Notes: generated by a model not told the origin, from the letters alone. A DNA stretch of 64,000 nt from CAVRQM01 sp963756975 (GCA_963756975.1 CAVWPS010000002.1:620001-684000), one strand, 5' to 3'. Positions 31,891 to 41,036 are shown, numbered from the stretch's first letter. Made by a program: numbers and translations.

Positions 31891-33242
31891 CTGGCGCGGC
31901 CTTTGACCCGGTTGCGCCGGATCAGGCCCTGATACTGGTGCGCCAGCAGATGCGACTGGATCTGCGTCACGGTGTCCATCGTGACCGAGACCAGGATGAT
32001 CAGGCTGGTGCCGCCGAAATACGGCGGCACGTTGTACCGCGCGATCAGGATCTCGGGCAGCAGGCAGACCACGACGAGGTACAGCGCGCCGATCGAGGTC
32101 AGCCGCGTCAGCACGTAGTCGAAGAAGTCGGCCGTGTTGCTGCCAGGGCGGATGCCCGGAATGAAGCCGCCGTACTTCTTGAGGTTCTCCGCCGTCTCCT
32201 GCGGATTGAACACGACGGCGGTGTAGAAGTAGCTGAAGAAGATGATCATCGCCGCGTACGAGACCATGTAGAGCGGCTGCCCGTGCGACAGCGCGCCGCC
32301 GATCCAGCCGACCCAGCCGAGCGCCCCGGTCGTCGCATGACCCGCAAATCCGGCGATGGTGGCGGGCAGCAACAACAGCGAGCTTGCGAAGATCGGCGGG
32401 ATCACGCCGGCCGTGTTGATCTTCAGCGGCATGTGCGTGCTGTCGCCGCCGAACATCCGCTGCCCGACCTGGCGCTTCGGATATTGCACCACGATCCGGC
32501 GCTGCGCGCGCTCCATGAACACGATGAAGGCGATGATGCCGATCGAGATCAGCAGGAAGCCGAGGATGAAGATCGGCGACAGCTCGCCGTTCTTGCCGAG
32601 GTCGAACAGGGTCGCGAGCGCCCGGGGCACGTTGGCGACGATGCCGGCGAAGATGATCAGGCTGATGCCGTTGCCGATGCCGCGTGCCGTAATCTGCTCG
32701 CCGAGCCACATCAGGAACATCGTGCCGCCGACCAGCGAGACGACGCAGGACAGCACGAAAAACGGACCCGGATCGATCACGGCGGCGATGCCGGTCGGGC
32801 TGTGCATGCCCTCCACGCCGACCGCGATGCCGTATGCCTGCACGACCGCGATGACGACCGTGAGATAGCGGGTGTACTGGTTGAGCTTCTTGCGCCCGCT
32901 CTCACCCTCTTTCTTCAGCGCCTCCAGCGTCGGCACGGCGGCCGACATGAGCTGGATGATGATGCTGGCGGTGATGTACGGCATGATGTTCAGCGCCAGC
33001 ACGGTCATCCGCCCGAGCGCGCCGCCGCTGAACATGTTGAACGTGCCCAGGATGCCGCTGCCGGCGCGGGCCATCATCTCGCCCATCACCGTCGCATCGA
33101 CGCCGGGGAGCGGGATGTACGTGCCGACGCGGTAGACCAGCAGGGCCAGCAGCGTGAACCAGATCCGCTTCTTGAGTTCGGTCGCCTTGCTGAAGGCGCC
33201 GAGACTCATGCTCGACGCGATCTGTTCCGCAGCTGACGCCAT
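31887..33242 (-). CDS. secY: Preprotein translocase subunit SecY
   Basis: 451 residues from ATG 33242. Ten hydrophobic helices, a plug region after helix 1 (VYRVGTYIPLPGVD), and the cytoplasmic loop YPKRQVGQRMFGG. It is the channel of the Sec translocon. It lies between rplO and adk, 123 bases after rplO. Confidence 0.97.
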   Translation of the reverse strand: MASAAEQIASSMSLGAFSKATELKKRIWFTLLALLVYRVGTYIPLPGVDATVMGEMMARAGSGILGTFNMFSGGALGRMTVLALNIMPYITASIIIQLMSAAVPTLEALKKEGESGRKKLNQYTRYLTVVIAVVQAYGIAVGVEGMHSPTGIAAVIDPGPFFVLSCVVSLVGGTMFLMWLGEQITARGIGNGISLIIFAGIVANVPRALATLFDLGKNGELSPIFILGFLLISIGIIAFIVFMERAQRRIVVQYPKRQVGQRMFGGDSTHMPLKINTAGVIPPIFASSLLLLPATIAGFAGHATTGALGWVGWIGGALSHGQPLYMVSYAAMIIFFSYFYTAVVFNPQETAENLKKYGGFIPGIRPGSNTADFFDYVLTRLTSIGALYLVVVCLLPEILIARYNVPPYFGGTSLIILVSVTMDTVTQIQSHLLAHQYQGLIRRNRVKGRAR

Positions 33243-33365
33243 CGTTTCCGTCCTCACCCTGCAACCGCCGGGCGTGCTCCCGGTGGCGCGTTGTAGACCA
33301 TACGCGAACGGCACCCAACGCCTGGCGCAGGGTGCCGTTATGTCTTCGCGGCAATCCGCGCCGGA

Positions 33366-33860
33366 TTACGCGGCGGGCGCGGCCTCGGCCTTGCGCGCGA
33401 CGGTCGTGGTCACCGTCCCGCCCGCCGCCTGGATCGCGGCGACCGCCGCTTCGGAGGCGCCCGACACGGTGATCGTCAGCGCCTGCGTCACTTCGCCGGT
33501 CGCGAGCAAGCGGACGCCCACGACCTTGCCGCCGGTGCGGATCAGGCCCGCGACCCGCAGCACGTCCTCGGTGATCGGCTGCGCCGGATCGATCTTGCCG
33601 GCCTCGATCGCCTTGGTCAGGCCGGACAGGTTGATCGGCGCATATTCCTTACGGAAGATGTTCCTAAAACCGCGCTTCGGCAGACGCCGGTAGATCGGGA
33701 GCTGACCGCCCTCGAATCCGTTCAGCGACACGCCCTCACGCGCCTTCTGGCCCTTGACGCCCTTGCCGGACGTCTTGCCCTTGCCCGAGCCGATCCCGCG
33801 CCCGAGCCGCTTGAATTTCAGGCGGCTGCCGGGGTTGTCACGGAGTTCGTTGAGGTTCAT
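33366..33860 (-). CDS. rplO: 50S ribosomal protein L15
   Basis: 164 residues. N-terminal MNLNELRDNPGSR, then the Gly/Lys-rich segment with GKTSGKGVKGQKAREG, and FEGGQLPIYRRLPKRGF. The stop of rpmD and this start overlap by four bases at 33857-33860. Core L15 is intact; the C terminus ends in an Ala-rich tail. Confidence 0.97.
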   Translation of the reverse strand: MNLNELRDNPGSRLKFKRLGRGIGSGKGKTSGKGVKGQKAREGVSLNGFEGGQLPIYRRLPKRGFRNIFRKEYAPINLSGLTKAIEAGKIDPAQPITEDVLRVAGLIRTGGKVVGVRLLATGEVTQALTITVSGASEAAVAAIQAAGGTVTTTVARKAEAAPAA

Positions 33861-34063
33861 CGCGCGGTCTCCTCGTCATGCACCTGGACCAGGTGCGCGA
33901 CCTTGCGGATCATCCCGCGCACCGACGGGGTATCCTCGAGCGTGCTGGTCTTGCGCAGCTTGTTCAGGCCGAGCCCGATCAGCGTGCCGATCTGGCCCGG
34001 CTTGCGGCCGAGGCCGGACGCGACCTGCGTCACGGTGACCGTCTTCTTGGTGGTCTCAGACAT
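33857..34063 (-). CDS. rpmD: 50S ribosomal protein L30
   Basis: 68 residues from ATG 34063, preferred over an in-frame upstream start at 34096 because L30 is about 60 residues. Contains VTQVASGLGRKPGQ and TLIGLGLNKL. It overlaps the rpsE end by eight bases. Confidence 0.95.
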   Translation of the reverse strand: MSETTKKTVTVTQVASGLGRKPGQIGTLIGLGLNKLRKTSTLEDTPSVRGMIRKVAHLVQVHDEETAR

Positions 34064-34649
34064 CGGCCGTCTCCTGCTCGACCTCGCCGGGCGCATCGCG
34101 CTTGCCGACGATGTCCGACACCTTCTTGCCCCGGCGCGCCGCGACCGAGCGCGGGCTGGCGGCGCGTTGCAAGGCGGCGAACGTGGCCTTGACCATGTTG
34201 TGCGGGTTGCGGCTGCCGATCGACTTGGCGACCACGTCGGTCACGCCGAGGCTTTCGAACACCGCGCGCATCGGGCCGCCGGCGATGATGCCGGTGCCGG
34301 CCGAGGCCGAGCGCAATACGACGTGGCCGGCGCCGTAGCCCGCCTCGACATCGTGGTGCAGCGTGCGGCCTTCCTTCATCGGCACCCGGATCAGCGTGCG
34401 CTTGGCCCGTTCGGTCGCCTTGCGGATCGCCTCCGGGACTTCGCGCGCCTTGCCGGCGCCATAGCCGACGCGGCCCTTCTGGTCGCCGACGACGACGAGT
34501 GCCGCGAACGCGAACCGCCGGCCGCCTTTGACGACTTTGGCGACGCGGTTGATCGTGACCAGCTTGTCGATCAGGTCGTCGCCGTCCCGCTCGCGCTCCC
34601 GGTCACGCCCGCCGCCGCGATTGCCGCCGCCGTGTGAATCACGTGCCAT
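34056..34649 (-). CDS. rpsE: 30S ribosomal protein S5
   Basis: 197 residues. The double-stranded-RNA-binding part has VTINRVAKVVKGGRRFAF and VGYGAGKAREVPEAI; the C-terminal part has AGGPMRAVFESLGVTDVVAKS. An Arg/Gly/Asp-rich 20-residue N-terminal tail precedes the fold, as in other alphaproteobacteria. Confidence 0.97.
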   Translation of the reverse strand: MARDSHGGGNRGGGRDRERERDGDDLIDKLVTINRVAKVVKGGRRFAFAALVVVGDQKGRVGYGAGKAREVPEAIRKATERAKRTLIRVPMKEGRTLHHDVEAGYGAGHVVLRSASAGTGIIAGGPMRAVFESLGVTDVVAKSIGSRNPHNMVKATFAALQRAASPRSVAARRGKKVSDIVGKRDAPGEVEQETADV

Positions 34650-34660
34650 ATGCCCGGCCC

Positions 34661-35023
34661 CTAAAACGCCAGACCGCCCTCACGGGCGGCCTCGGCCAGC
34701 GCTTTCACGCGGCCATGATACAGATACGCCCCACGGTCGAAGACCACGGCGCTGACGCCGGCCGCGACCGCGCGCTCGGCGACCAGACGGCCGACGGCAC
34801 TCGCCGCGTCCTTGTCCGCGCCGGTCTTGAGCGTCTCGCGCAGGTTGCGGTCGAGGCTCGACGCGGCTGCGAGCGTACGGCCCTGCGCGTCGTCGATCAC
34901 CTGGGCGTAGATGTGCTTGCCCGAGCGGAACACCGACAGGCGCGGCCGGCCGCCGGCCTTGCGGCGCAGCTGGAACCGCAGACGCGTGCTGCGCCGGATG
35001 CTGAGTTTCTTGGTGTCGCTCAT
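34661..35023 (-). CDS. rplR: 50S ribosomal protein L18
   Basis: 120 residues from ATG 35023. RLSVFRSGKHIYAQVIDD and FDRGAYLYHGRVKALAEAAR are family blocks. It binds 5S rRNA. It starts two bases after the rplF stop. Confidence 0.97.
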   Translation of the reverse strand: MSDTKKLSIRRSTRLRFQLRRKAGGRPRLSVFRSGKHIYAQVIDDAQGRTLAAASSLDRNLRETLKTGADKDAASAVGRLVAERAVAAGVSAVVFDRGAYLYHGRVKALAEAAREGGLAF

Positions 35024-35025
35024 GG

Positions 35026-35559
35026 CTACTTCTTCTTGCCTTCCTTGCGACGGATCGTCTCGGTGTCGTATTTGACACCCTTGCCCTTGTACGGCTCGGG
35101 CGGCCGCCACGCCCTGATTTCCGCCGCAACCTGGCCGACCTGCCGCTTGTCCATGCCGGCGACCTTGATCGCGGTGGGACGCTCGCAGGTGATCGTGATG
35201 CCGTCGGGGATCGCGTAGACGACGTCGTGGCTGAACCCGAGATTGATCGTCAGCGTCTTGCCCGCGACCGCCGCACGATAGCCGGTGCCGGTGATCTCCA
35301 TCGACTTCGTGTAGCCGTCGGAGACGCCCTTCACCATGTTGGCGACGAGTGCGCGCGTCGTGCCCCACATCATGCGGGCGGGCGAGCCGTTGCCGCGCGG
35401 GGCGACGCTGAACTTGTTGCCCTCGACGGCGACATCGACGCGATCGGTCAGATCGAGCGACAGCGTGCCGAGCTTGCCCTTCGCCGTAACCGTGCGGCCG
35501 GCGAGGGCGATCGTGACACCGGACGGAATTTCGACCGGGTATTTTCCTACGCGGGACAT
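35026..35559 (-). CDS. rplF: 50S ribosomal protein L6
   Basis: 177 residues from ATG 35559 (MSRVGKYPVEIPSGVTI). The C-terminal rRNA-binding segment GVKYDTETIRRKEGKKK matches the family's YxxE-RxKxGK ending. Placed between rpsH and rplR as in the spc operon. Confidence 0.97.
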   Translation of the reverse strand: MSRVGKYPVEIPSGVTIALAGRTVTAKGKLGTLSLDLTDRVDVAVEGNKFSVAPRGNGSPARMMWGTTRALVANMVKGVSDGYTKSMEITGTGYRAAVAGKTLTINLGFSHDVVYAIPDGITITCERPTAIKVAGMDKRQVGQVAAEIRAWRPPEPYKGKGVKYDTETIRRKEGKKK

Positions 35560-35569
35560 GCCACGCTCC

Positions 35570-35968
35570 TCAGAACACGCGACACAGAACCTCGCCGCCG
35601 ACATTGGCGGCGCGGGCTTCTGCATCGCTCAGCACGCCACGCGGCGTGGACAGGATGGACACTCCGAGACCGGCATACACCCGGGGGAGTTCCTTGATCT
35701 TCGAATACACGCGGCGGCCGGGCTTGGAGACGCGGGTGATCTCCTTGATGACCGGCTCGCCCTCGGCATACTTCAGCTCGATGCGGATCTGCGAGATCCC
35801 CGGCCGCAGCTCCTCGACGGAGTGGCCGCGAATGAAGCCCTCGCGCTGCAACGCCTCGAGAACGCTCGCGCGCATTTTGCTCGCCGGCGACACGCACGCG
35901 GTGTGGCGGGCGCGCTGCGCGTTGCGGATGCGCGTCAGCATATCGCCCAACGGATCGGACATGCTCAT
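35570..35968 (-). CDS. rpsH: 30S ribosomal protein S8
   Basis: 132 residues. DPLGDMLTRIRNAQRARH at the N terminus and SILSTPRGVLSDAEARAANVGG near the end are diagnostic. It binds the central domain of 16S rRNA; in enterobacteria it is the spc operon's translational repressor. Confidence 0.97.
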   Translation of the reverse strand: MSMSDPLGDMLTRIRNAQRARHTACVSPASKMRASVLEALQREGFIRGHSVEELRPGISQIRIELKYAEGEPVIKEITRVSKPGRRVYSKIKELPRVYAGLGVSILSTPRGVLSDAEARAANVGGEVLCRVF

Positions 35969-35980
35969 GTGATGCGTTCC

Positions 35981-36286
35981 TTACCAGCTCGCCTTGACCA
36001 TGCCGGGGATCTGCCCGGCACTGGCCAAGTCGCGCAACGCGATGCGGCAGAGCTTGAATTTGCGGTAGTTGGCGCGCGCGCGCCCGGTCAGCTCGCACCG
36101 CAGCCGAACCCGGTTCGCGGCACCGTTGCGCGGCAACTGCGCCAGCTTCACCGTCGCGTCGAAACGGTCTTCCACCGGCAGCGTGCGGTCCATCACGATC
36201 GACTTCAGCGACGCGCGCTTGGTCTTGTCGCGCGCCGCCATACGCTCGCGCATCTTGTTGCGGTTGATCTGCGAAGTCTTGGCCAT
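35981..36286 (-). CDS. rpsN: 30S ribosomal protein S14
   Basis: 101 residues from ATG 36286. It is the longer, zinc-free form (no CxxC pair), with RNRCELTGRARANYRKF-like text and ending GQIPGMVKASW. Lies between rplE and rpsH. Confidence 0.97.
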   Translation of the reverse strand: MAKTSQINRNKMRERMAARDKTKRASLKSIVMDRTLPVEDRFDATVKLAQLPRNGAANRVRLRCELTGRARANYRKFKLCRIALRDLASAGQIPGMVKASW

Positions 36287-36353
36287 CTCTAACCTCCGGA
36301 ACAAACGGGGCTGTGCCCCGCCGTCTTCCCAAAAAGCATTTTACCCGAATGCG

Positions 36354-37134
36354 TCATGCCGCTTCCTGCACGGGCTCGACCTTCGCCGGCTCCGGGAGGA
36401 ACGGAATATCGAACTGCCGCAGCAGCGCCTTCGCCTCGGCATCGGTCCGCGCGGTGGTCACGAAGATGATGTCCATGCCGCGAATTGCGTCGACGCGGTC
36501 GTACACGATCTCGGGGAACACGATCTGCTCGCGCAGACCCATCGCGAAGTTGCCGCGACCGTCGAAGCCCTTGTTCGGCGGCAGGCCGCGGAAGTCGCGC
36601 ACGCGCGGCATCGCGATGGTCACCAGCCGGTCGAGGAACTCGTACATCCGCGTCTTGCGCAGCGTGACCTTGCAGCCGATCGGCAGACCTTCGCGGATCT
36701 TGAACCCGGCGATGGCCTTCTTCGCCACGGTCTTGACCGGCTTCTGACCGCTGATCAGTGCCAACTCGGCCACGGCGGCGTCGAGCTTCTTCTGATCGGC
36801 CGCGGCCTCGCCGACACCCATGTTGATGACGATCTTCTCGAGCCGCGGGCACCTGCATCGGGTTGGTGTACCCGAACTCCGCCATCAGCTTCGCCCGCAC
36901 TTCTTCATGGTAGCGGCGCAGCATGCGCGGCTGCTCGCCGGTCCCGGCCGACACGTTCGACGCGACCTGCACATCCTGCAGCGTCGTCGGGCCGGTGCTT
37001 GCAACGACCGCGCCCTTGGACTGCGGCGTGCCGCGCCCGGCGGAACCCTTGTTATTGGTGGACTTGCCGCCAGCCTTGCCGCCGGATTTGCCGGTGGCCG
37101 GCTTCTTGCTGCCGCCCGTAGTTGCCTTGGCCAT
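36354..37134 (-). CDS. rplE: 50S ribosomal protein L5, N-terminally extended, with an apparent +1 frameshift
   Basis: From ATG 37134 the frame has a 70-odd-residue Lys/Gly/Ser/Thr-rich extension, then the normal L5 start (RRYHEEVRAKLMAEFGYTNP). At 36847-36849 there is one extra C in CCC after MQVP; removing it restores RLEKIVINMGVGEAA, and the remaining L5 sequence runs to a stop at 36354 (DFRGLPPNKGFDGRGNF, GMDIIFVTTA). With the base removed the protein is 259 residues against about 180 in most bacteria. L5 is essential, so the shift is most likely a sequence error. L5 binds 5S rRNA and contacts S13. Confidence 0.9.
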
Positions 37135-37148
37135 CGTTCAGGCCCCCT

Positions 37149-37469
37149 TCAACGCTCGATCACGGTGCCGGACGCCTTCGCGACCCGCACCTTCCGGCCA
37201 TCGTCCAGCACGCGAAAACCGACCCGCGTCGGCTTGCCGCTGGTCGCATCGATCAACGCGAGGTTCGACAGATGAATCGTCGCCTCACGCTCGATGATGC
37301 CGCCGGGCTGGCCCATGCCGGACGGTTTCGTGTGGTGCTTGGCGAGATTGACGCCCTGCACCACCGCGCGGTTCTCCTTCGGGATCACGCGCAGCACTTC
37401 GCCGCGCTTGCCCTTGTCGCCGCCGGTCAGCACGGCGACCGTGTCGCCCTTGCGAATACGAGCCGCCAT
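37149..37469 (-). CDS. rplX: 50S ribosomal protein L24
   Basis: 106 residues from ATG 37469. KOW motif near the N terminus (IRKGDTVAVLTGGDKGKRGEV) and KHHTKPS, GGIIEREA blocks. It initiates 50S assembly. The start overlaps the rplN stop (TGATG). Confidence 0.97.
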   Translation of the reverse strand: MAARIRKGDTVAVLTGGDKGKRGEVLRVIPKENRAVVQGVNLAKHHTKPSGMGQPGGIIEREATIHLSNLALIDATSGKPTRVGFRVLDDGRKVRVAKASGTVIER

Positions 37470-37837
37470 CACAGCACCTCCGGCGCGAGCGAGATGATCT
37501 TCATGAACTTCCGCGCACGGAGTTCGCGAACCACCGGTCCGAAGATGCGGGTGCCGATCGGCTCCATCTGCTTGTTGATCAGCACGGCGGCGTTGCTGTC
37601 GAAGCGGACCGAGCTGCCGTCCGGCCGGCGAACCGGGAACGACGTTCGCACGATGACGGCCTGATGGACGTCGCCCTTCTTGACCTTGCCGCGCGGGATC
37701 GCGTCCTTGATCGAGACGACGATCACGTCGCCGACCGAGGCCGTCTTGCGCTTGGAGCCGCCCAGCACCTTGATGCACTGGACCCGACGGGCGCCCGAGT
37801 TGTCGGCGACCTCGAGGTTGCTCTCGACCGAAATCAT
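37469..37837 (-). CDS. rplN: 50S ribosomal protein L14
   Basis: 122 residues. MISVESNLEVADNSGAR at the N terminus, with RAVIVRT-like and FGPVVRELR segments. Core 50S protein near the bridge to 16S rRNA. Confidence 0.98.
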   Translation of the reverse strand: MISVESNLEVADNSGARRVQCIKVLGGSKRKTASVGDVIVVSIKDAIPRGKVKKGDVHQAVIVRTSFPVRRPDGSSVRFDSNAAVLINKQMEPIGTRIFGPVVRELRARKFMKIISLAPEVL

Positions 37838-37847
37838 CTACTTCGTC

Positions 37848-38144
37848 CTAAACCTGGGCCGCGGCGCGGTCGGCGGTATCGGCCGCCACGACGTTGGCCG
37901 ACAACGGCGCGCCGTTACGCTCGATCACCAGCCACGACTTGCGCTTGCTGATCGGCGGGCATTCCTCGATCCGCACCAGGTCACCGACCTCGCACGTGTT
38001 CGCCGCGTCATGCGCCGCATACTTCTTCGAGCGGCGAATGAACTTCTTGTACAGCGGATGCATTACGCGGCGCTCGACCTCGACAGTGATGGTTTTGTCC
38101 ATCTTGTCGCTGGTCACTCGCCCACTCAGGACGCGCTTCGGCAT
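37848..38144 (-). CDS. rpsQ: 30S ribosomal protein S17
   Basis: 98 residues. MPKRVLSGRVTSDKMDKTI and HPLYKKFIRRSKKYAAHD mark S17. A 15-residue Ala-rich tail follows the fold. Confidence 0.97.
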   Translation of the reverse strand: MPKRVLSGRVTSDKMDKTITVEVERRVMHPLYKKFIRRSKKYAAHDAANTCEVGDLVRIEECPPISKRKSWLVIERNGAPLSANVVAADTADRAAAQV

Positions 38145-38157
38145 GTCCCTTACTCCC

Positions 38158-38373
38158 TCAGGTCTTCACGGCGGAGCGTTTCTTCTCCGCCAGGATGGTC
38201 TTGATACGGGCGATGTCGCGGCGCGTCTGAAGCACCGTGCCCAAGCCCTCGTTCTGCCCGGTCGCGCGCTGGAACCGCAGGTTGAACTGCGACTTGCGCA
38301 GCTCGAGCAACTGCGTCGTCAGCTGCTCAGGCGACTTGGCGCGCGCGTCGGCGGCCTTCATCTGCTTGGCCAT
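38158..38373 (-). CDS. rpmC: 50S ribosomal protein L29
   Basis: 71 residues from ATG 38373. Two-helix protein with LLELRKSQFNLRFQRATGQ and RRDIARIKTIL. It borders the exit tunnel and binds SRP and trigger factor. Starts two bases after the rplP stop. Confidence 0.96.
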   Translation of the reverse strand: MAKQMKAADARAKSPEQLTTQLLELRKSQFNLRFQRATGQNEGLGTVLQTRRDIARIKTILAEKKRSAVKT

Positions 38374-38375
38374 CT

Positions 38376-38792
38376 CTACGCGTCCCCGACCCGGGTGATG
38401 AACTTCGTCTTGATCGGCAGCTTGGCGGACCCGAGCGTCAGCGCTTCGCGCGCGAGCTCCGGTGCGACGCCGTCGATCTCGAACATGATCCGGCCCGGCT
38501 TGACGCGGCACACCCAGAACTCGGGCGCACCCTTGCCGGAGCCCATGCGGACTTCCTGCGGCTTCAGCGTGACGGGCACATCCGGGAAGATCCGGATCCA
38601 CACGCGGCCGGCGCGCTTCATCGCACGCGTGATCGCGCGACGGGCCGCCTCGATCTGGCGCGCCGTCACCCGCTCGGGCTCGAGCGCCTTCAGGCCGAAC
38701 TGGCCGAAATTCAGCGTCGTGCCGGCTTTGCTGAGGCCGTGGATACGGCCCTTGTGGGCTTTGCGGTACTTGGTCCGCTTCGGAGACATCAT
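38376..38792 (-). CDS. rplP: 50S ribosomal protein L16
   Basis: 138 residues, MSPKRTKYRKAHKGRIHGL at the N terminus (two adjacent ATGs; the second at 38789 is equally possible). It includes RMGSGKGAPEFWVCRVKPG. It sits at the A-site tRNA elbow. Confidence 0.98.
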   Translation of the reverse strand: MMSPKRTKYRKAHKGRIHGLSKAGTTLNFGQFGLKALEPERVTARQIEAARRAITRAMKRAGRVWIRIFPDVPVTLKPQEVRMGSGKGAPEFWVCRVKPGRIMFEIDGVAPELAREALTLGSAKLPIKTKFITRVGDA

Positions 38793-38804
38793 GGTCGTTC
38801 GTCC

Positions 38805-39482
38805 TTACCGCTGCGGCGCTTGTTCGGCGGCGCGGCGATCCTGAGCCGACGGATCCTGGCCGATGATCTCGCCCTTGAAAATCCAGACCTTTACGCCGCA
38901 CGTGCCGTACGTCGTCTTGGCCGTCGCCACGCCGAAATCGATGTCCGCGCGCAGCGTGTGCAACGGAACCCGGCCCTCGCGATACCATTCCACGCGTGCG
39001 ATCTCGGCGCCGCCCAGACGGCCGGCGCAGTTGATCCGGATGCCCTGCGCGCCGAGCCGCATCGCCGACTGCACCGCACGCTTCATCGCGCGACGGAACG
39101 CCACGCGACGCTCGAGCTGCTGGGCGATGTTCTCGGCCACCAGCGTCGCGTCGATCTCCGGCTTGCGGATCTCGACGATGTTCAGCGTCACTTCGGTCTT
39201 GGCGAGCTTCGCCAAATCCTTGCGCAACACCTCGATGTCCTGGCCCTTCTTGCCGATCACGACACCCGGGCGGGCGGCGTAGATCGTCACGCGCGGCTTC
39301 TTCGCCGGACGCTCGATCACGACGCGGCTGACGCCGGCGCCGGACAGGCGCTGACGGAGCTTCGCCCGCAACTTCAGGTCGTCATGCAGCAGCTTGGCGT
39401 AGTCGCTGCCCGCGTACCACCGGCTGTCCCAGGTGCGATTGATGCCGAGCCGGAGCCCGATCGGATTGACCTTGTGACCCAT
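38805..39482 (-). CDS. rpsC: 30S ribosomal protein S3
   Basis: 225 residues from ATG 39482 (MGHKVNPIGLRLGINRTWDS). The KH domain has VIGKKGQDIEVLRKDLAKL, and the C-terminal half has RAMKRAVQSAMRLGAQGI. It lines the mRNA entry channel. The ATG overlaps the rplV stop. Confidence 0.98.
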   Translation of the reverse strand: MGHKVNPIGLRLGINRTWDSRWYAGSDYAKLLHDDLKLRAKLRQRLSGAGVSRVVIERPAKKPRVTIYAARPGVVIGKKGQDIEVLRKDLAKLAKTEVTLNIVEIRKPEIDATLVAENIAQQLERRVAFRRAMKRAVQSAMRLGAQGIRINCAGRLGGAEIARVEWYREGRVPLHTLRADIDFGVATAKTTYGTCGVKVWIFKGEIIGQDPSAQDRRAAEQAPQR

Positions 39483-39904
39483 CAGACGGCTCCAGCGGCA
39501 CTTGGCCGCGCAGTGTCGACCGGGGTCGCGTCTTGCGGCCGCTCGGTGACGACGATCTTCAGATGGCTGAACCACTTCTCGATGCGCGCCGAACGACCAC
39601 GGCCACGCGCCTGGAAACGGCGCATCACGACGGACTTGCCGACTTCGGCGCGGCTGACGATCAGCCGGTCGACGTCGAGCTGATGGTTGTTCTCGGCGTT
39701 CGCGATCGCGCTCTCGAGGGTCTTGCGAACCTGCTGCGCGATGCGGCGCTTGCTGAACGTCAGCGTGGCCACGGCCTCGGCGGCGGTGCGGTTGCGGATC
39801 AGACCGGCGACCAGGTTGAGCTTGCGCGGGCTGACCCGCACGTTGCTCAGCACGGCCTGCGCCTCGGTCTCGGCCAGCAGTCTTGGATGCTTCGGCTTGC
39901 TCAT
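39482..39904 (-). CDS. rplV: 50S ribosomal protein L22
   Basis: 140 residues. NVRVSPRKLNLVAGLIRN and MRRFQARGRGRSARIEK mark L22; the beta-hairpin that lines the tunnel is present. A 15-residue tail follows. Confidence 0.97.
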   Translation of the reverse strand: MSKPKHPRLLAETEAQAVLSNVRVSPRKLNLVAGLIRNRTAAEAVATLTFSKRRIAQQVRKTLESAIANAENNHQLDVDRLIVSRAEVGKSVVMRRFQARGRGRSARIEKWFSHLKIVVTERPQDATPVDTARPSAAGAV

Positions 39905-39905
39905 G

Positions 39906-40184
39906 TCAGCCTCGCTTGGCCTTCTTGTCCGACGAGTGACCGGTGAACGTGCGGGTCGGCGAGAACTCGCCGAACTTGTGACCCACCATGTTCTCGCTCA
40001 CCTGCACGGGCAGGAATTTGTGGCCGTTGTAGACGCCGAACGTCAGGCCGATGAACTGCGGCAGGATCGTCGAACGTCGCGACCAGATCTTGATGATTTC
40101 GTTGCGGCCCGATGCGCGCGAGGTCTCTGCCTTTGACAGCAGATACCCGTCGACGAACGGACCTTTCCAGACGGAACGAGCCAT
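39906..40184 (-). CDS. rpsS: 30S ribosomal protein S19
   Basis: 92 residues. MARSVWKGPFVDGYLL, TILPQFIGLTFGVYNGHKF and MVGHKFGEFSPTRTF are diagnostic. Head protein that pairs with S13. Confidence 0.98.
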   Translation of the reverse strand: MARSVWKGPFVDGYLLSKAETSRASGRNEIIKIWSRRSTILPQFIGLTFGVYNGHKFLPVQVSENMVGHKFGEFSPTRTFTGHSSDKKAKRG

Positions 40185-40187
40185 GGC

Positions 40188-41021
40188 TCAGCCCTTCCCC
40201 TTGTTGCGGCCGCGAATGATAAGGCTGTCGGTGCGCTTGTTGGCGCGTGTCTTGTAGCCCTTGGTCGGCTTGCCCCACGGCGTGACCGGATGACGGCCGC
40301 CGGAGGTGCGGCCTTCGCCGCCGCCGTGCGGATGGTCGACCGGGTTCATGACGACGCCGCGGTTATGCGGCTTGCGCCCGAGCCAGCGCGAACGGCCGGC
40401 CTTGCCGATATGGACGTTCGCATTGTCCGGGTTCGACACGGCACCGATCGTCGCCATGCACTCCCCGCGAACGACGCGAAGCTCGCCCGACATCAGCTTG
40501 ATCTGCGCGTAGCCGGAATCCTTCCCGACCAGCTGGGCATACTGCCCGGCGGCACGGGCGATCTTGCCGCCGGCCCCCTGCTTCATCTCGATATTATGGA
40601 TGATGGTGCCGACCGGGATCGTGGCCAGCGTCATCGCGTTGCCGGGCTTGATGTCGGCCTTCTGGGCGGCGACAACCTGGTCGCCGGCCTTCAGACGCTG
40701 CGGTGCCAGGATGTACGACAGCTCGCCGTCGGCATACTTCAGCAGCGCGATGAACGCGGTGCGGTTCGGGTCGTACTCGATCCGCTCGACCGAGGCCGGC
40801 ATGTCGAACTTGCGCCGCTTGAAGTCGACGATGCGGTAGCTCTGCTTATGCCCGCCGCCACGGAAGAAGCTCGTGATGCGGCCGTTGTTGTTACGGCCGC
40901 CCGTCTTGCTCTTGCCTTCGGTCAGCCCCTTGATCGGGCTACCCTTCCACAACTCGCCGCGCGCGATCAGAATCGTGCCGCGCAGGCTCGGGGTGACCGG
41001 GTTGAAATGCTTCAATGCCAT
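40188..41021 (-). CDS. rplB: 50S ribosomal protein L2
   Basis: 277 residues. MALKHFNPVTPSLRGT at the N terminus and the peptidyl-transferase-proximal block RGVVMNPVDHPHGGGEGRTS (with the key His). Core 23S-binding protein. Confidence 0.98.
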   Translation of the reverse strand: MALKHFNPVTPSLRGTILIARGELWKGSPIKGLTEGKSKTGGRNNNGRITSFFRGGGHKQSYRIVDFKRRKFDMPASVERIEYDPNRTAFIALLKYADGELSYILAPQRLKAGDQVVAAQKADIKPGNAMTLATIPVGTIIHNIEMKQGAGGKIARAAGQYAQLVGKDSGYAQIKLMSGELRVVRGECMATIGAVSNPDNANVHIGKAGRSRWLGRKPHNRGVVMNPVDHPHGGGEGRTSGGRHPVTPWGKPTKGYKTRANKRTDSLIIRGRNKGKG

Positions 41022-41036
41022 CTGCTCAGACCCCGA

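Noticed and set aside
36289..37134. 281-codon frame covering the start of rplE
   Set aside because: Only its first ~95 codons are L5; the rest is out of frame after the one-base insertion.
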